From positions 1 to 51,674 of the forward strand of contig JAKSKV010000023.1 in the NCBI GenBank assembly GCA_024401555.1: a stretch of 51,674 nt of DNA. The letters are read 5' to 3'. Made by a program: the position numbers and the translations under genes. Position 1 is the first letter of the stretch, and every line of letters starts with the position of its first letter. Of the stretch, positions 25,201 through 33,261 are shown piece after piece. The DNA is from Paludibacteraceae bacterium. GTDB lineage: Bacteria; Bacteroidota; Bacteroidia; Bacteroidales; Paludibacteraceae. Below the pieces are notes generated by a model. The model made no database searches, was not told the DNA's origin, and was given only the letters and a program-made list of their open reading frames with translations.

Positions 25201-25618
25201 GGAGCAACACTTGGCAGACTCGCTTAATCAGATCCTTAACAAGAAGATGGAGCAGGATAGCTTGCAGCGACTCCAAGATAGTTTGAATGTCTTGACCAAC
25301 GAGTTGGCGATGGAGAATTCAGCGAAAGATAGTCTGCATAATGTGTTAGACGATATGTTATTCGGCGCACCTCCTGTCTCCGATGTTTCTTCCGACAGCA
25401 TATCTTCCGAGGCGGAGATGGAGGAGGAGGCAGTTCCTACAAGGGAGGCTCTTCCGGTCGAACCGCACGAGGTTATTTCGTTGAATGATATCAGTAGATA
25501 TATAAAGCAGTTGGAAGCTCAAAGGAAGAACAAGAAGAAGGAGACTTCTGGTGGTGCCTCGCCTTTCAATGTGGCTTTGCCGTTGGATGAACAGACGGCA
25601 CCTGAAGATGGACACTAA
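22265..25618 (+). CDS. Exported Gln/Glu/Arg/Lys-rich long-helix protein with novel C-terminal domain
   Basis: A 1,117-residue protein if started at the TTG at 22265. The frame is open back to 22058, but a terminator and a promoter lie in that stretch, and the TTG gives a proper signal peptide (MKRLLTILLTLTVYASFMYA, cleaved before QTDV). Residues about 25-690 are almost only Q, E, R, K and A with scattered L, M and W (for example REAKRQQELRERELRLEQAK). That fits an uninterrupted coiled coil or single ER/K-type helix about 100 nm long if fully extended. Residues about 690-790 are acidic. About 800-960 form a globular region with Tyr/Phe/His-rich DVYYVRDKFEFRYEYDFF, and a second coil follows (DSLQLQEQHLADSLNQIL). 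I recognise no family. It is probably periplasmic or surface-associated with a scaffold or spacer role. The next gene is cdsA, 65 bp on. Confidence 0.85.
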   Translation: MKRLLTILLTLTVYASFMYAQTDVDRIREEQRARAEKLKEEREAKRQQELRERELRLEQAKAANDQAKAEREAKRQQERDEKIRQQEEWKKVKAQVDARKAEEKAAEARKLKEYEQIVEQERQARELRLRREAEMKQLDKERWAEKQKEIDAARKRDEAAAEKRQQQYVAASEREKLQRELQRQKEAERRQQQVEQWQKKKEEMSQNQQQAADERESRLADYLAAVELERQAREMRIRHENEMKQKYTELWNKKKEEIEAARQREKAENDRRQKEYEAVIAKQRETREAQRQREQQQKANEREMWEQHKQQQDEIRKQQELERQRREAARANEAQQAYEARQQRIQKQQEEREKARLAQEQRKQELQRRMEEQAAKRQEDVRKRQEAAQQKRQEHADWVNKQKELQNERVEKQRERKAQLQEKQRIQREKQKAAKEKARQLEIQRKQKQKEEEMRKRQFLQQMREREKAREELTKNKEKALADRMKQKRIEEKQKQIEMRQAQRQKELEKKQQEKDRAAELRERKKAMMEEQIARQQASREAENNDLIQDEEKLKEYQEQQAALAAEQERLAKENQLEEKKKKELEAQRAKIEKETMKLAKKIVSAKAKKYDVEDKAKRKEEKMREKMRKEIERDSLKLAQQESADLERFAKEDAQDEAAALTKKQQKALKKIQEKKRALQEQKSKDSLMLADGDFDLATGKRDNSDLAKSDRDRVETKEKLQEENQVELDDENSFAFASGELDSTYMANIDSFAVDEEAEAEVVTSLIDSVLLEQQIAELEEELQNMRDVKELERNKNRKGDVILRKIKIPNCRYLNDVYYVRDKFEFRYEYDFFLHYFDHRYFHRKKFYDLGDSTRLVAKYVMRLVGKSRYRHTDFNKVADSVGVLLPNYPVVEYLDTVITQLNLEYLATGEIKIKYKNRRQGKIISKIKPTKINPEGGGSLGDIKFYTSNRRKVIEELDASQFDSLLIKPDSLQLQEQHLADSLNQILNKKMEQDSLQRLQDSLNVLTNELAMENSAKDSLHNVLDDMLFGAPPVSDVSSDSISSEAEMEEEAVPTREALPVEPHEVISLNDISRYIKQLEAQRKNKKKETSGGASPFNVALPLDEQTAPEDGH

Positions 25619-25683
25619 CTTATTTTGTATAATTTTATCGGATGGATCGGATAGGTCCGACGTTTTTTGAGGAGGAAAATAGA

Positions 25684-26508
25684 GTGAAGAATTTGGTGGT
25701 TAGAGCGATTTCCGGCGCGGTTTTGGTGGCGTTGGTGGTTTTGTCGATATTATTGTCGTCATGCTATTGTTTCGGCGTTCTCTTTTTTGCCGTGATGATG
25801 TTGTCCCTTGTCGAGTTTTACAAGATGGCGGAAAAAATAGAGGGTGTAAGTGTGGATAAATGGATGGGATTGGCAGGCGGAGCTGTGCTTTATGCGGCGG
25901 CGTTCTTTGTCTCGTTTTTAGGGAAGTCGGTTACTCTCTTCTCTGTTTACGCTTTGTATGTCTCGGTTCTTATGGCTTTTGAACTTTTTAGAGGGAAACA
26001 ATCGCCTATTCAGAACCTCTCGGCGACTCTGCTGGGTCATCTGTATGTATCGGTTCCATTCGTCCTCTTTTGCTTGGTGGAGGGCGCGACTGAACAGTCC
26101 AAGTATTTGTTGTTGGCCTTCTTTGTTATCATTTGGGCTTCAGATACCGGTGCGTATTTGGTGGGACGTTTCTTCGGAAGACACAAGATGTTTGAACGCA
26201 TATCACCTAAGAAGACTTGGGAAGGATTCGCGGGTGGCTTGATTTTCGCCATGGTGTCGGGCTATATTTTTCATCGTCTTGCGGTTGTTGATACCTTGGA
26301 GCTCGCCTTTTGGCTTGCGCTCTCCGCTGGAGTCTTTGTGTTCGGCGTGTTGGGCGACTTGGTGGAATCCATGTTTAAGCGTAGTGTCGGTGTCAAGGAT
26401 TCTGGAAATCTGATTCCGGGACACGGCGGATTCTTGGATCGTTTTGACAGCGCTTTGTTGGCTGCTCCGGTCCTTTATTTGCTTTTTTCTTGGGTTGTTT
26501 ATCTCTAA
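25684..26508 (+). CDS. cdsA: Phosphatidate cytidylyltransferase
   Basis: CdsA makes CDP-diacylglycerol from phosphatidic acid and CTP, the entry to phospholipid synthesis. It has about eight membrane helices and the family signature near the C-terminus: SPKKTWEGFAGGL, then VFGVLGDLVESMFKRSVGVKDSGNLIPGHGGFLDRFDS, with the metal-binding Asp residues. I start at GTG 25684 (VKNLVVRAISG, 274 residues): it aligns with family starts, and GAGGAGG lies 8 bp before it. An ATG at 25642 would add 14 residues. It is followed by psd and pssA, which use its product. Confidence 0.94.
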   Translation: MKNLVVRAISGAVLVALVVLSILLSSCYCFGVLFFAVMMLSLVEFYKMAEKIEGVSVDKWMGLAGGAVLYAAAFFVSFLGKSVTLFSVYALYVSVLMAFELFRGKQSPIQNLSATLLGHLYVSVPFVLFCLVEGATEQSKYLLLAFFVIIWASDTGAYLVGRFFGRHKMFERISPKKTWEGFAGGLIFAMVSGYIFHRLAVVDTLELAFWLALSAGVFVFGVLGDLVESMFKRSVGVKDSGNLIPGHGGFLDRFDSALLAAPVLYLLFSWVVYL

Positions 26509-26544
26509 ATACGTCCGGTGTGGCATTTTAAAATAAAAAATCAT

Positions 26545-26552
26545 TATCTTTG
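26545..26552 (+). promoter_or_regulatory. -7 element upstream of psd
   Basis: TATCTTTG is a full match to TAnnTTTG, 24 bp before the psd ATG and 36 bp after the cdsA stop. It suggests that psd-pssA-sppA can be transcribed separately from cdsA. Confidence 0.6.
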
Positions 26553-26576
26553 CGTTTCAAATAGTAGAAATATATC

Positions 26577-27248
26577 ATGAGAATTCATAAAGAGGGAAAA
26601 GGAATATTGACTAAATTGTTGCTGGCCATCATCATGGTTGATGTGGCGGTAGCTTGTTTTTTCTATCATAGCGATCCGAATTTGGTGGGATTGATCTGTG
26701 GTTTCAGCTTGCTGGTCTTCCTCTTCTTTTTGAATTTCTTCCGCAATCCCAATCGAATGTTCGAAGGGAATAGCGATGGTTTGGTAGTCGCTCCTGCGGA
26801 TGGTACTGTAGTGGTGATCGAGCCTACTATGGAGGGCGAGTATTTGAAGGAGCAGTGCATCCAGATCTCTATCTTCATGAGTGTGTTTAATGTCCATGCG
26901 AATTGGTATCCGGTGAACGGAAAGATATTGTATTATAACCACAACGATGGTAATTTCATGCGGGCCAATTTGCCGAAATCCAGCACGGAGAATGAGCGTT
27001 CCACTGTGGTGGTCGAGACCGCAAACAGAACGAAGGTTTTGTTCCGTCAGGTTGCGGGTGCTTTGGCGAGAAGAATTGTCACCTACGCAAAGGAGGGTGA
27101 TGAGTGTCATATCAATCAACAAATGGGTTTCATCAAGTTCGGTTCAAGGGTGGATATTTTCTTGCCAATGGATGCGGAGGTGATGGTTAATCTGAAACAA
27201 TCGGTCGTCGGTAACCAGACGGTTATCGCTAAATTGAAAGAAAAATGA
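26577..27248 (+). CDS. psd: Phosphatidylserine decarboxylase (short, archaeal-type proenzyme)
   Basis: Psd (223 residues) converts phosphatidylserine to phosphatidylethanolamine. Two N-terminal hydrophobic segments (about residues 12-32 and 36-55) anchor it. FFRNPNR and VVAPADGTVVVIE are family blocks, and ISIFMSVFNVHANWYPVNG follows. The self-cleavage site is FGSRVDIFLP (about 192-201): cleavage at Gly-Ser gives the pyruvoyl group. The short length is the form usual in Bacteroidetes. Its stop overlaps the pssA start by 4 bp, coupling the two consecutive pathway steps. Confidence 0.96.
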   Translation: MRIHKEGKGILTKLLLAIIMVDVAVACFFYHSDPNLVGLICGFSLLVFLFFLNFFRNPNRMFEGNSDGLVVAPADGTVVVIEPTMEGEYLKEQCIQISIFMSVFNVHANWYPVNGKILYYNHNDGNFMRANLPKSSTENERSTVVVETANRTKVLFRQVAGALARRIVTYAKEGDECHINQQMGFIKFGSRVDIFLPMDAEVMVNLKQSVVGNQTVIAKLKEK

Positions 27249-27961
27249 GCATAAAGAAACACATACCTAATACTATCACATGTATGAATTTAGCCTCCGG
27301 ATGTGTGGCTATTGTGATGGCTTTTCAAGGAAATTTCGTTTGGGCGGCATTGTATATACTTTTAGCGGCTGTCTTCGATTTCTTCGATGGTATGGTGGCT
27401 CGTCTGTTGAATGTGAAATCCGATATCGGAAAGGAGTTGGATTCCCTCTCTGATGTGGTAAGTTTTGGTGTGGCTCCTGCCACGATTATGTACAACTTGC
27501 TGGTGAATCTGATGCCCGATTCTTATGTGCCTTTCGTGGCATATTTGTTGGCTGTCTTTTCTGGATTGCGATTGGCGAAGTTTAATGTGGATGAGCGTCA
27601 GACCAGCTCATTCATCGGCCTTCCGACGCCTGCGAACGCTCTTTTCATGAGTTCTCTCGCATCCCTTTCCGATCCGTTGACTCCATTGCCAGGTTGGTTT
27701 GATTTGGATTTGGTGCACTCGATTGTGACTTCACCTGCGGTGTTGATCACATTGATCGTGATATTCTCTTATTTGTTGGTTTGTGAGTTGCCGATGTTCT
27801 CATTGAAGTTCAAAAACTTGAAGTGGCAGAACAATAAAAAGCAATTCGTTTTGATTATCGTATCCGCTATCTTGGCGGCCATCTTCCAAATGGCGGCTAT
27901 CCCAATGATCATTATTTTCTTCATTGGAATGTCTGTCTATGCGGCAATTTCTAAAAAATGA
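27245..27961 (+). CDS. pssA: CDP-diacylglycerol--serine O-phosphatidyltransferase
   Basis: PssA (238 residues) joins serine to CDP-diacylglycerol to make phosphatidylserine, the substrate of Psd. The CDP-alcohol phosphatidyltransferase motif is complete: DFFDGMVARLL... GKELDSLSDVVSFG (about residues 45-75, with the DG..AR...G...D...D spacing). There are about eight hydrophobic helices. It overlaps psd upstream and sppA downstream by 4 bp each (ATGA), so the three are a tightly coupled unit. Confidence 0.96.
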   Translation: MSIKKHIPNTITCMNLASGCVAIVMAFQGNFVWAALYILLAAVFDFFDGMVARLLNVKSDIGKELDSLSDVVSFGVAPATIMYNLLVNLMPDSYVPFVAYLLAVFSGLRLAKFNVDERQTSSFIGLPTPANALFMSSLASLSDPLTPLPGWFDLDLVHSIVTSPAVLITLIVIFSYLLVCELPMFSLKFKNLKWQNNKKQFVLIIVSAILAAIFQMAAIPMIIIFFIGMSVYAAISKK

Positions 27962-29697
27962 ATTTTGTAAAGAGTGTTTTCTCCTCTTGCTTAGGAGTTT
28001 TGTTGGCTTTTTTCGCCATCTTTTTCCTATTTGTTATAGTAGTGTCCATCTCTGTTGCCGCGCTCTCTTCGCCTGCGGAAACAAAGAATAACTCTGTACT
28101 ATCCATCCCGATGAGTGGTGTGGTGGTGGATTACAATGAGGGTGGTTCCCTCGAGTCGCTATTGAGTTCCGAACAGAAAATTATTGACTTGAGTGATGTC
28201 CTTTGGGCTTTGAAGGAGGCAAAAGGTGATGATCGGATCAAGGGTGTCTCCCTCAAGATGAACTCATTGAGTTGCAGCTATGCGGCTTCCGAGGAGATCC
28301 GCAAGGCACTTCAAGACTTTAAGGAGAGTGGAAAGTTCGTTTACGCCTATTCGGGTCTTTATACCCAGAAAGCCTATTTTATCGCTTCCGTAGCCGATTC
28401 TGTTTTTATCAATCCAGAAGGTTCTTTGGATTTTTCGGGAATCTCCAGTTCTTCGCTCTTCTGCAAAGCCTTCTTAGAGAAGGTTGGAGTAGAGATGCAA
28501 GTGGTCAGGTGTGGAGCCTACAAATCCTATGCTGAGACCTTTTCCAATGATACGATGAGTGCGGAGAACAGGGAACAGATGGAGGATATGATCTCCTCTA
28601 TTTGGGATGTCATCCTTGAAGGTATCTCCGAATCGCGCTCGATTTCGAAGGAGAAGTTAAGTCAGTTGGCGGATGATTATTTGGCTGTAAGACCCGCTCA
28701 ATATTTGCTATCGAGCAATTTGGTGGATGGTTTGGCCTATGGCGATGAGTATGAGAATTATTTGAGGTCTCGTCTCTCGTTGTCCGCTTCTGATGAGGTG
28801 CCAATGGTTGATGTCTCACAATATGTCGCAGCGAAGGAACTTTTGGATTTAGGCGGCGACAAGTTGGCTGTCGTCTATCTGGATGGTGAAATCGATAATG
28901 GCAACCGGGATGGAATCTCCTCGGTGAAGACCATTAAGCTTTTGTCGGAAGTCGAGAAGGATAGTGCCGTCAAAGCCGTGGTGCTCCGGGTGAATTCTCC
29001 GGGAGGAAGCGCTTATGGTTCCGAACAGATTTGTCACGCTGTCGAAAAACTGAAGGCGAGGAAGCCTGTTGTGGCAAGTTTCGGTGGATATGCCGCTTCC
29101 GGTGGTTACTACATTTCGTCTAATGCGGATAAGATTGTTTCCAATGCCTCAACGATAACGGGGTCTATTGGTGTGATAGCTATGGTCCCTAACGCAAAGG
29201 ATTTGGCTGAGAAGCTGGGCGTTCACTATGAAACGGTGAAGACCAATGCCAATGCTGATTTGTTGGAGAATGTTTTCCGGCCGATGACTGAAAGCGAGCG
29301 TGCCGTGGTGCAAGCCTCCGTTGATAATTTCTACTCCACTTTCTTGAAGCGTTGCGCGACAGGAAGAGGTATGTCTGTGGATCAGGTGCATGTCTATGCC
29401 CAAGGCCGTGTTTGGTCGGGTGATGATGCCGCCAAATTGAATTTGGTTGATTCCTTGGGAACCCTGAACGATGCGATCGGCTGGGCGGCTTCCTTGGCAC
29501 ATATTGGGGAAAGTTATACCATCGAAACTTATCCTAAAAAAAGAAATGTATGGGAAGAATTAGAAGAATTTCCCGCATTGGGATATGAAAAGTTGTTCGG
29601 AAACGATGTTTTTTCAAAAGAAAAGTATATATTTGAAAAAATACGTGGTTTGGAGCGTGTCCAGGCCATTATACCATATACCATTGAGTTGAGGTAG
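27958..29697 (+). CDS. sppA: Signal peptide peptidase SppA, 67K type
   Basis: A 579-residue inner-membrane serine protease that clears cleaved signal peptides and membrane fragments. An N-terminal membrane anchor (about residues 9-34) is followed by two tandem S49 domains. The first holds the catalytic Lys region (VVRCGAYKSYAETFSND), the second holds the nucleophile Ser in GGYAASGGYYISSNADKI, and TGSIGVIAMVPN follows. The length is that of the double-domain form. It is the last gene of the psd-pssA-sppA overlap series, and lpxK starts 55 bp after it. Confidence 0.95.
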   Translation: MNFVKSVFSSCLGVLLAFFAIFFLFVIVVSISVAALSSPAETKNNSVLSIPMSGVVVDYNEGGSLESLLSSEQKIIDLSDVLWALKEAKGDDRIKGVSLKMNSLSCSYAASEEIRKALQDFKESGKFVYAYSGLYTQKAYFIASVADSVFINPEGSLDFSGISSSSLFCKAFLEKVGVEMQVVRCGAYKSYAETFSNDTMSAENREQMEDMISSIWDVILEGISESRSISKEKLSQLADDYLAVRPAQYLLSSNLVDGLAYGDEYENYLRSRLSLSASDEVPMVDVSQYVAAKELLDLGGDKLAVVYLDGEIDNGNRDGISSVKTIKLLSEVEKDSAVKAVVLRVNSPGGSAYGSEQICHAVEKLKARKPVVASFGGYAASGGYYISSNADKIVSNASTITGSIGVIAMVPNAKDLAEKLGVHYETVKTNANADLLENVFRPMTESERAVVQASVDNFYSTFLKRCATGRGMSVDQVHVYAQGRVWSGDDAAKLNLVDSLGTLNDAIGWAASLAHIGESYTIETYPKKRNVWEELEEFPALGYEKLFGNDVFSKEKYIFEKIRGLERVQAIIPYTIELR

Positions 29698-29752
29698 CTT
29701 GCATTGAGACGGTGTGCGCTATCCTTCTTTTGACCTTAAATTGCGTACACGA

Positions 29753-30838
29753 ATGAAAAACAAACCATTCATATTATTGGTTCTGTTATGGCCATTTTCC
29801 GTGGTCTATGGCATTGTCGTGTATGTGCGCAACTGGTTGTTCGATCGTGGTATATTGCCTTCTGAGGAGTTTGATTTGCCTGTAATTTCCGTGGGTAATA
29901 TTACGGTAGGTGGTACTGGTAAAACCCCTTTCACCGAGTATCTGATCCGACTCTTGAAGAGTGATCAACCGATGGGTGTTTTGAGCCGTGGCTACAAGCG
30001 TAAAACATCTGGATTCAAGGTGCTCTCAATGAAGGATACCCCCTCTGATGTGGGGGATGAACCATATCAGATGAAACATAAATTCCCGGATGTCACAGTG
30101 GCTGTGGATGCGAACCGTAGGCGTGGTATCCGAAATATGATGAAATTGGAGAAGGGGAAGCCTGATTTGATCATTCTGGATGATGCCTTCCAACATCGAT
30201 ATGTTCAGCCACTTATCAATATTCTGTTGGTGGATTATAACCGTAATATCACAGACGATCATCTTTTGCCTATTGGTCAGATGCGTGAACCGAAACGTTC
30301 CATGAGACGTGCGGATGTGATTGTGGTGACGAAGTGTCCCGATTCCATCACACCGATGGATATGCGTTTCATCCGAAAGAACATCAATCCTTATCCGTAC
30401 CAGTGTCTATGGTTCACGAAATTGGGTTATGGAGAGATGGTTCCACTCTTCCCTCATAAGAAAAAGCACAATGCTTTGACACTCTCCGATTTGTCCAAGA
30501 GTTCAGTCCTTGCCCTTACGGGTATTGCCTCGCCAGCGCCTTTCATATCCTATTTGGAGCAGCATGTCGCCAAGGTGGAGAGTCTTCCGTTCCGTGACCA
30601 TCACCATTACTCTCAGTCTGATATGGATCGTATCGCAAAGAGTTTCGAAGAGATGGAGGGAGCCCAGAAGTATATCCTTACTACGGAGAAGGATGCGGTT
30701 CGTTTGATGACTTGCGAGACCTTCCCAGAGGCATTGAAGAATAAGATATACTATATTCCTCTTACCATCACGTTTGTACGTGACGAAGCGACTCAATTTG
30801 AGACGCACTTGAGGAAACTATTACATAGAAAATTTTAG
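29753..30838 (+). CDS. lpxK: Tetraacyldisaccharide 4'-kinase
   Basis: LpxK (361 residues from this ATG) adds the 4'-phosphate of lipid A at the inner membrane. VISVGNITVGGTGKTPFTEYLI (about residues 45-66) is the P-loop with the family's GNxxxGGTGKTP form, PMGVLSRGYKRK and VGDEPYQM follow, and LIILDDAFQHRYV (about 143-155) holds the DDxxQH motif. One N-terminal hydrophobic segment fits its membrane association. A GTG at 29714 would add 13 residues, but MKNKPFILLVLLWPFS aligns with known starts. It shares the strand with sppA and pnp. Confidence 0.95.
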   Translation: MKNKPFILLVLLWPFSVVYGIVVYVRNWLFDRGILPSEEFDLPVISVGNITVGGTGKTPFTEYLIRLLKSDQPMGVLSRGYKRKTSGFKVLSMKDTPSDVGDEPYQMKHKFPDVTVAVDANRRRGIRNMMKLEKGKPDLIILDDAFQHRYVQPLINILLVDYNRNITDDHLLPIGQMREPKRSMRRADVIVVTKCPDSITPMDMRFIRKNINPYPYQCLWFTKLGYGEMVPLFPHKKKHNALTLSDLSKSSVLALTGIASPAPFISYLEQHVAKVESLPFRDHHHYSQSDMDRIAKSFEEMEGAQKYILTTEKDAVRLMTCETFPEALKNKIYYIPLTITFVRDEATQFETHLRKLLHRKF

Positions 30839-30865
30839 ATTGTTTCACTGTTAATTTTGAAGCGT

Positions 30866-31687
30866 ATGGATTTGTTGAAGGAGATAAAAGCCTCAGGAGA
30901 TTTCTTGAGAAAGAGGACAGAACTTCGTCCTACAGTAGCGATTGTGTTGGGTACAGGTTTGGGTAGTTTCGCTGAACGAATTGTGACAGTGGATACAATC
31001 CCCTATTCAGAGATTCCAGGTTTTAAGACCAGTACTGTGCAGGGCCATTCTGGAAAGTTGATTTTCGGTTATGTGGCGGGTGTGCCTGTGATGGCGATGC
31101 AAGGAAGATTGCACTATTACGAAGGATATTCCATGCAGGAGATCACCTTCCCGGTCCGTGTGATGAAGGAGATTGGCATCAAGACTTTGATGGTATCCAA
31201 TGCGGCGGGTGGACTCAATCCTGAATATGTGCCAGGAGATATCATGATCATCAAGGACCATATCAATTTGTTCCCTGAACATCCATTGCATGGCCCTAAT
31301 ATCGAGGAGTTGGGAACCCGATTCCCTGATATGAGTAATGCTTACGACAAGGCGTTGATCAAGAAAGTGGAGGCGATTGGAAGTAAATTCAATATCCCGT
31401 TGAAATATGGTGTCTATGTGGGTACACAAGGCCCTACCTTCGAGACCTTGGCGGAGTATCGCTATTTCAGAATCATCGGTGGCGACTCATGTGGTATGTC
31501 CACGGTTCCTGAGGTGATTGTGGCGAACCATGCGGGAATGTCTGTCTTTGGCGTATCGGTGATCTCTAATGTGGGTGTGGATGCTAATTTGAGCAATGTT
31601 ACCCACGAAGAGGTGCAACAAAATACCCTTTTGGCCCAGGATAAATTGGCCACCATCTTCACAGAGATGGTAAAGGAGTGTAAATAG
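30866..31687 (+). CDS. Purine nucleoside phosphorylase (trimeric type)
   Basis: A 273-residue enzyme that splits inosine and guanosine with phosphate. Family motifs: AIVLGTGLGSFAE with the phosphate-binding region, VQGHSGKLIFG, MQGRLHYYEGYSMQEITFPVRVM, LMVSNAAGGLNPEYVPGDIMIIKDHINLF (purine site) and GVYVGTQGPTFETLAEYR with the catalytic Glu. The length is that of trimeric PNP. A TTG at 30857 would add three residues; the ATG is preferred. It lies 27 bp after lpxK and ends in a terminator, so it closes this gene run. Confidence 0.95.
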   Translation: MDLLKEIKASGDFLRKRTELRPTVAIVLGTGLGSFAERIVTVDTIPYSEIPGFKTSTVQGHSGKLIFGYVAGVPVMAMQGRLHYYEGYSMQEITFPVRVMKEIGIKTLMVSNAAGGLNPEYVPGDIMIIKDHINLFPEHPLHGPNIEELGTRFPDMSNAYDKALIKKVEAIGSKFNIPLKYGVYVGTQGPTFETLAEYRYFRIIGGDSCGMSTVPEVIVANHAGMSVFGVSVISNVGVDANLSNVTHEEVQQNTLLAQDKLATIFTEMVKECK

Positions 31688-31724
31688 AACTTTATAATAA
31701 CACTTACTTTTTTTGCTTATGAAG

Positions 31725-31762
31725 GTGTCAGTGTCCCGATGGGGATGGCTGACACTTTTTTT
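31725..31762 (+). terminator. Terminator after the purine nucleoside phosphorylase gene
   Basis: GTGTCAG (31725-31731) pairs with CTGACAC (31749-31755), with an inner TCCC/GGGA pairing, followed by seven T residues. Confidence 0.85.
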
Positions 31763-31776
31763 GTGATTCTTCCAGT

Positions 31777-31806
31777 TTTGAGAATCCTATAAACTAACTA
31801 ATTTTG
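31777..31806 (+). promoter_or_regulatory. Promoter of the MATE gene
   Basis: TTTG (31777-31780), an 18-bp spacer, TAATTTTG (31799-31806). The -7 box matches fully and the spacer is one base short of usual. The ATG is 20 bp downstream. Confidence 0.6.
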
Positions 31807-31825
31807 TCTCCTCAAATGTTGGGTT

Positions 31826-33175
31826 ATGGATAACAAAAACAGAGAGGTATTACGCCTGGCGATCCCAGCCATCGTGACCAATATTACGGTCCCTTTGTTG
31901 GGGCTTGTGGATACCCTGATCACAGGGCATTTGGGCCGGACTGCCTATATCGGTGCTGTCTCCGTGGGCGCTACGCTATTCAATATGATCTATTGGAACT
32001 TCGGATTCCTCCGAATGGGTACCAGTGGCCAGACCGCACAGGCTTTTGGCCGTCAAGACCACGAGGAGATGGCGGGAGCGCTCTTTCGTTCCCTCTTTTT
32101 CGCTATGCTCTTTTCTGGGCTCATTTGGTTGTTGCAATGGCCCATCACCACGTTGGCTTTTCGATTGATGGATACTACTCCTGAGGTGGAAGAGAATGCT
32201 TTGCGATACTTCCGCATCTGTATCTGGGGCGCTCCGGCCATTTTAGGAATGTATAGCCTGAAAGGGTGGTACATCGGTATGCAGAACACCCGCTTCCCGA
32301 TGATTGTGGCTATCTCCATCAATCTCTTGAATATCCTTTTCAGCCTGTTTTTTGTCTATGTGTTGGGGTGGAAGGTGGAGGGTGTCGCCTATGGTACACT
32401 CATCGCTCAATACATGGGTTTGATCTGCTCCGTCTCGTTGTGGTTGAAGCGGTACAGCGTCTATTGGTCGCATTTGAATTTTAAGCGTGCGATGCATCGT
32501 GCGGAACTTATGGGTTTCTTCCGATTGAATGGGGGAATATTCCTCCGAACGCTTTGCCTCAATGCGGTAATGTCCTTCTTTACTTTTGCGGGAGCGCACC
32601 AAGGTGAGGTGCTTTTGGCGGTGAATGTCCTGTTGATGCAACTCTTCAACCTCTTCTCTTATTTTACCGACGGTTTCGCCTATGCGGGAGAGGCCTTGGT
32701 GGGGAAGTATGTGGGGGCGAAGGATAGGGAAGGCGTGCGAGACTCAATTAAGCTTATATTTGTCTGGGGTGCTCGTTTGGTGGTACTCTTCACTTTGCTC
32801 TATGCGTTAGGGGCTCAACCTTTCATCCAACTGCTGACCGATCAGGAGGAGGTAAGAAACGCCGCATCAAGCTATTACGGGTGGGTGCTGCTGATTCCAA
32901 TTGCGGGGGTATCCGCTTTCCTGTGGGATGGTATTATGGTGGGTGCCACCGCCATTAAGCCGATGATTTATGCGACGCTCTTTGCCGCCATCGCCTTTTT
33001 CTTGATCTATTTTTCGTGCGAAGGATGGTTGGGCAATCATGCCTTGTGGCTCGCCTTTATTGTCTATCTGGCTATCCGTGGCTTGGTGCAGACGATGATG
33101 CGGAGAAGGGTAGGGGCGTATTGCATACGCCCCCGGTATGCAAAACGGACCGACGCCAATAATGTCTGTGGGTGA
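31826..33175 (+). CDS. MATE family multidrug/cation antiporter (DinF/NorM type)
   Basis: A 449-residue transporter with twelve membrane helices. It begins EVLRLAIPAIVTNITVPLLGLVDTLITGHLG, the family's first-helix pattern, and repeats a related block near the middle (FFRLNGGIFLRTLCLNAVMSFFT). It exports drugs or other compounds in exchange for Na+ or H+. The last 20 or so residues (GAYCIRPRYAKRTDANNV...) are coded by a dispersed repeat that has entered the gene, so the native C-terminus has been replaced. A remnant of the same 3' end, with the same repeat, lies 1,249 bp downstream. Confidence 0.93.
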   Translation: MDNKNREVLRLAIPAIVTNITVPLLGLVDTLITGHLGRTAYIGAVSVGATLFNMIYWNFGFLRMGTSGQTAQAFGRQDHEEMAGALFRSLFFAMLFSGLIWLLQWPITTLAFRLMDTTPEVEENALRYFRICIWGAPAILGMYSLKGWYIGMQNTRFPMIVAISINLLNILFSLFFVYVLGWKVEGVAYGTLIAQYMGLICSVSLWLKRYSVYWSHLNFKRAMHRAELMGFFRLNGGIFLRTLCLNAVMSFFTFAGAHQGEVLLAVNVLLMQLFNLFSYFTDGFAYAGEALVGKYVGAKDREGVRDSIKLIFVWGARLVVLFTLLYALGAQPFIQLLTDQEEVRNAASSYYGWVLLIPIAGVSAFLWDGIMVGATAIKPMIYATLFAAIAFFLIYFSCEGWLGNHALWLAFIVYLAIRGLVQTMMRRRVGAYCIRPRYAKRTDANNVCG

Positions 33176-33214
33176 TTTGCATTGCCCGACAGGGCGTTTT
33201 CAAAACGCCCCTAC
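33061..33214 (+). repeat. 154-bp direct repeat, copy A (MATE 3' end plus palindromic element)
   Basis: 33061-33214 matches 34310-34463 at a constant offset of 1,249 bp with six mismatches and no gaps by my count. The first 49 bp are coding sequence of the MATE gene. The remaining 105 bp are a dispersed element bounded by GTAGGGGCGT and its inverse ACGCCCCTAC, with two inner palindromes centred on TATTGCATA and TTTTCAAAA. Confidence 0.92.
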
Positions 33215-33220
33215 AGAAAC

Positions 33221-33253
33221 AAAAAAAATCACAACCATTAGGCTGTGATTTTT
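33221..33253. terminator. Bidirectional terminator between MATE and the second rpn gene
   Basis: AAAAATCACA pairs with TGTGATTTTT around a short loop (AACCATTAGGC, with inner CC/GG). It serves two convergent genes. Nearly the same hairpin occurs at 35777-35811. Confidence 0.85.
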
Positions 33254-33261
33254 GTGAATGA

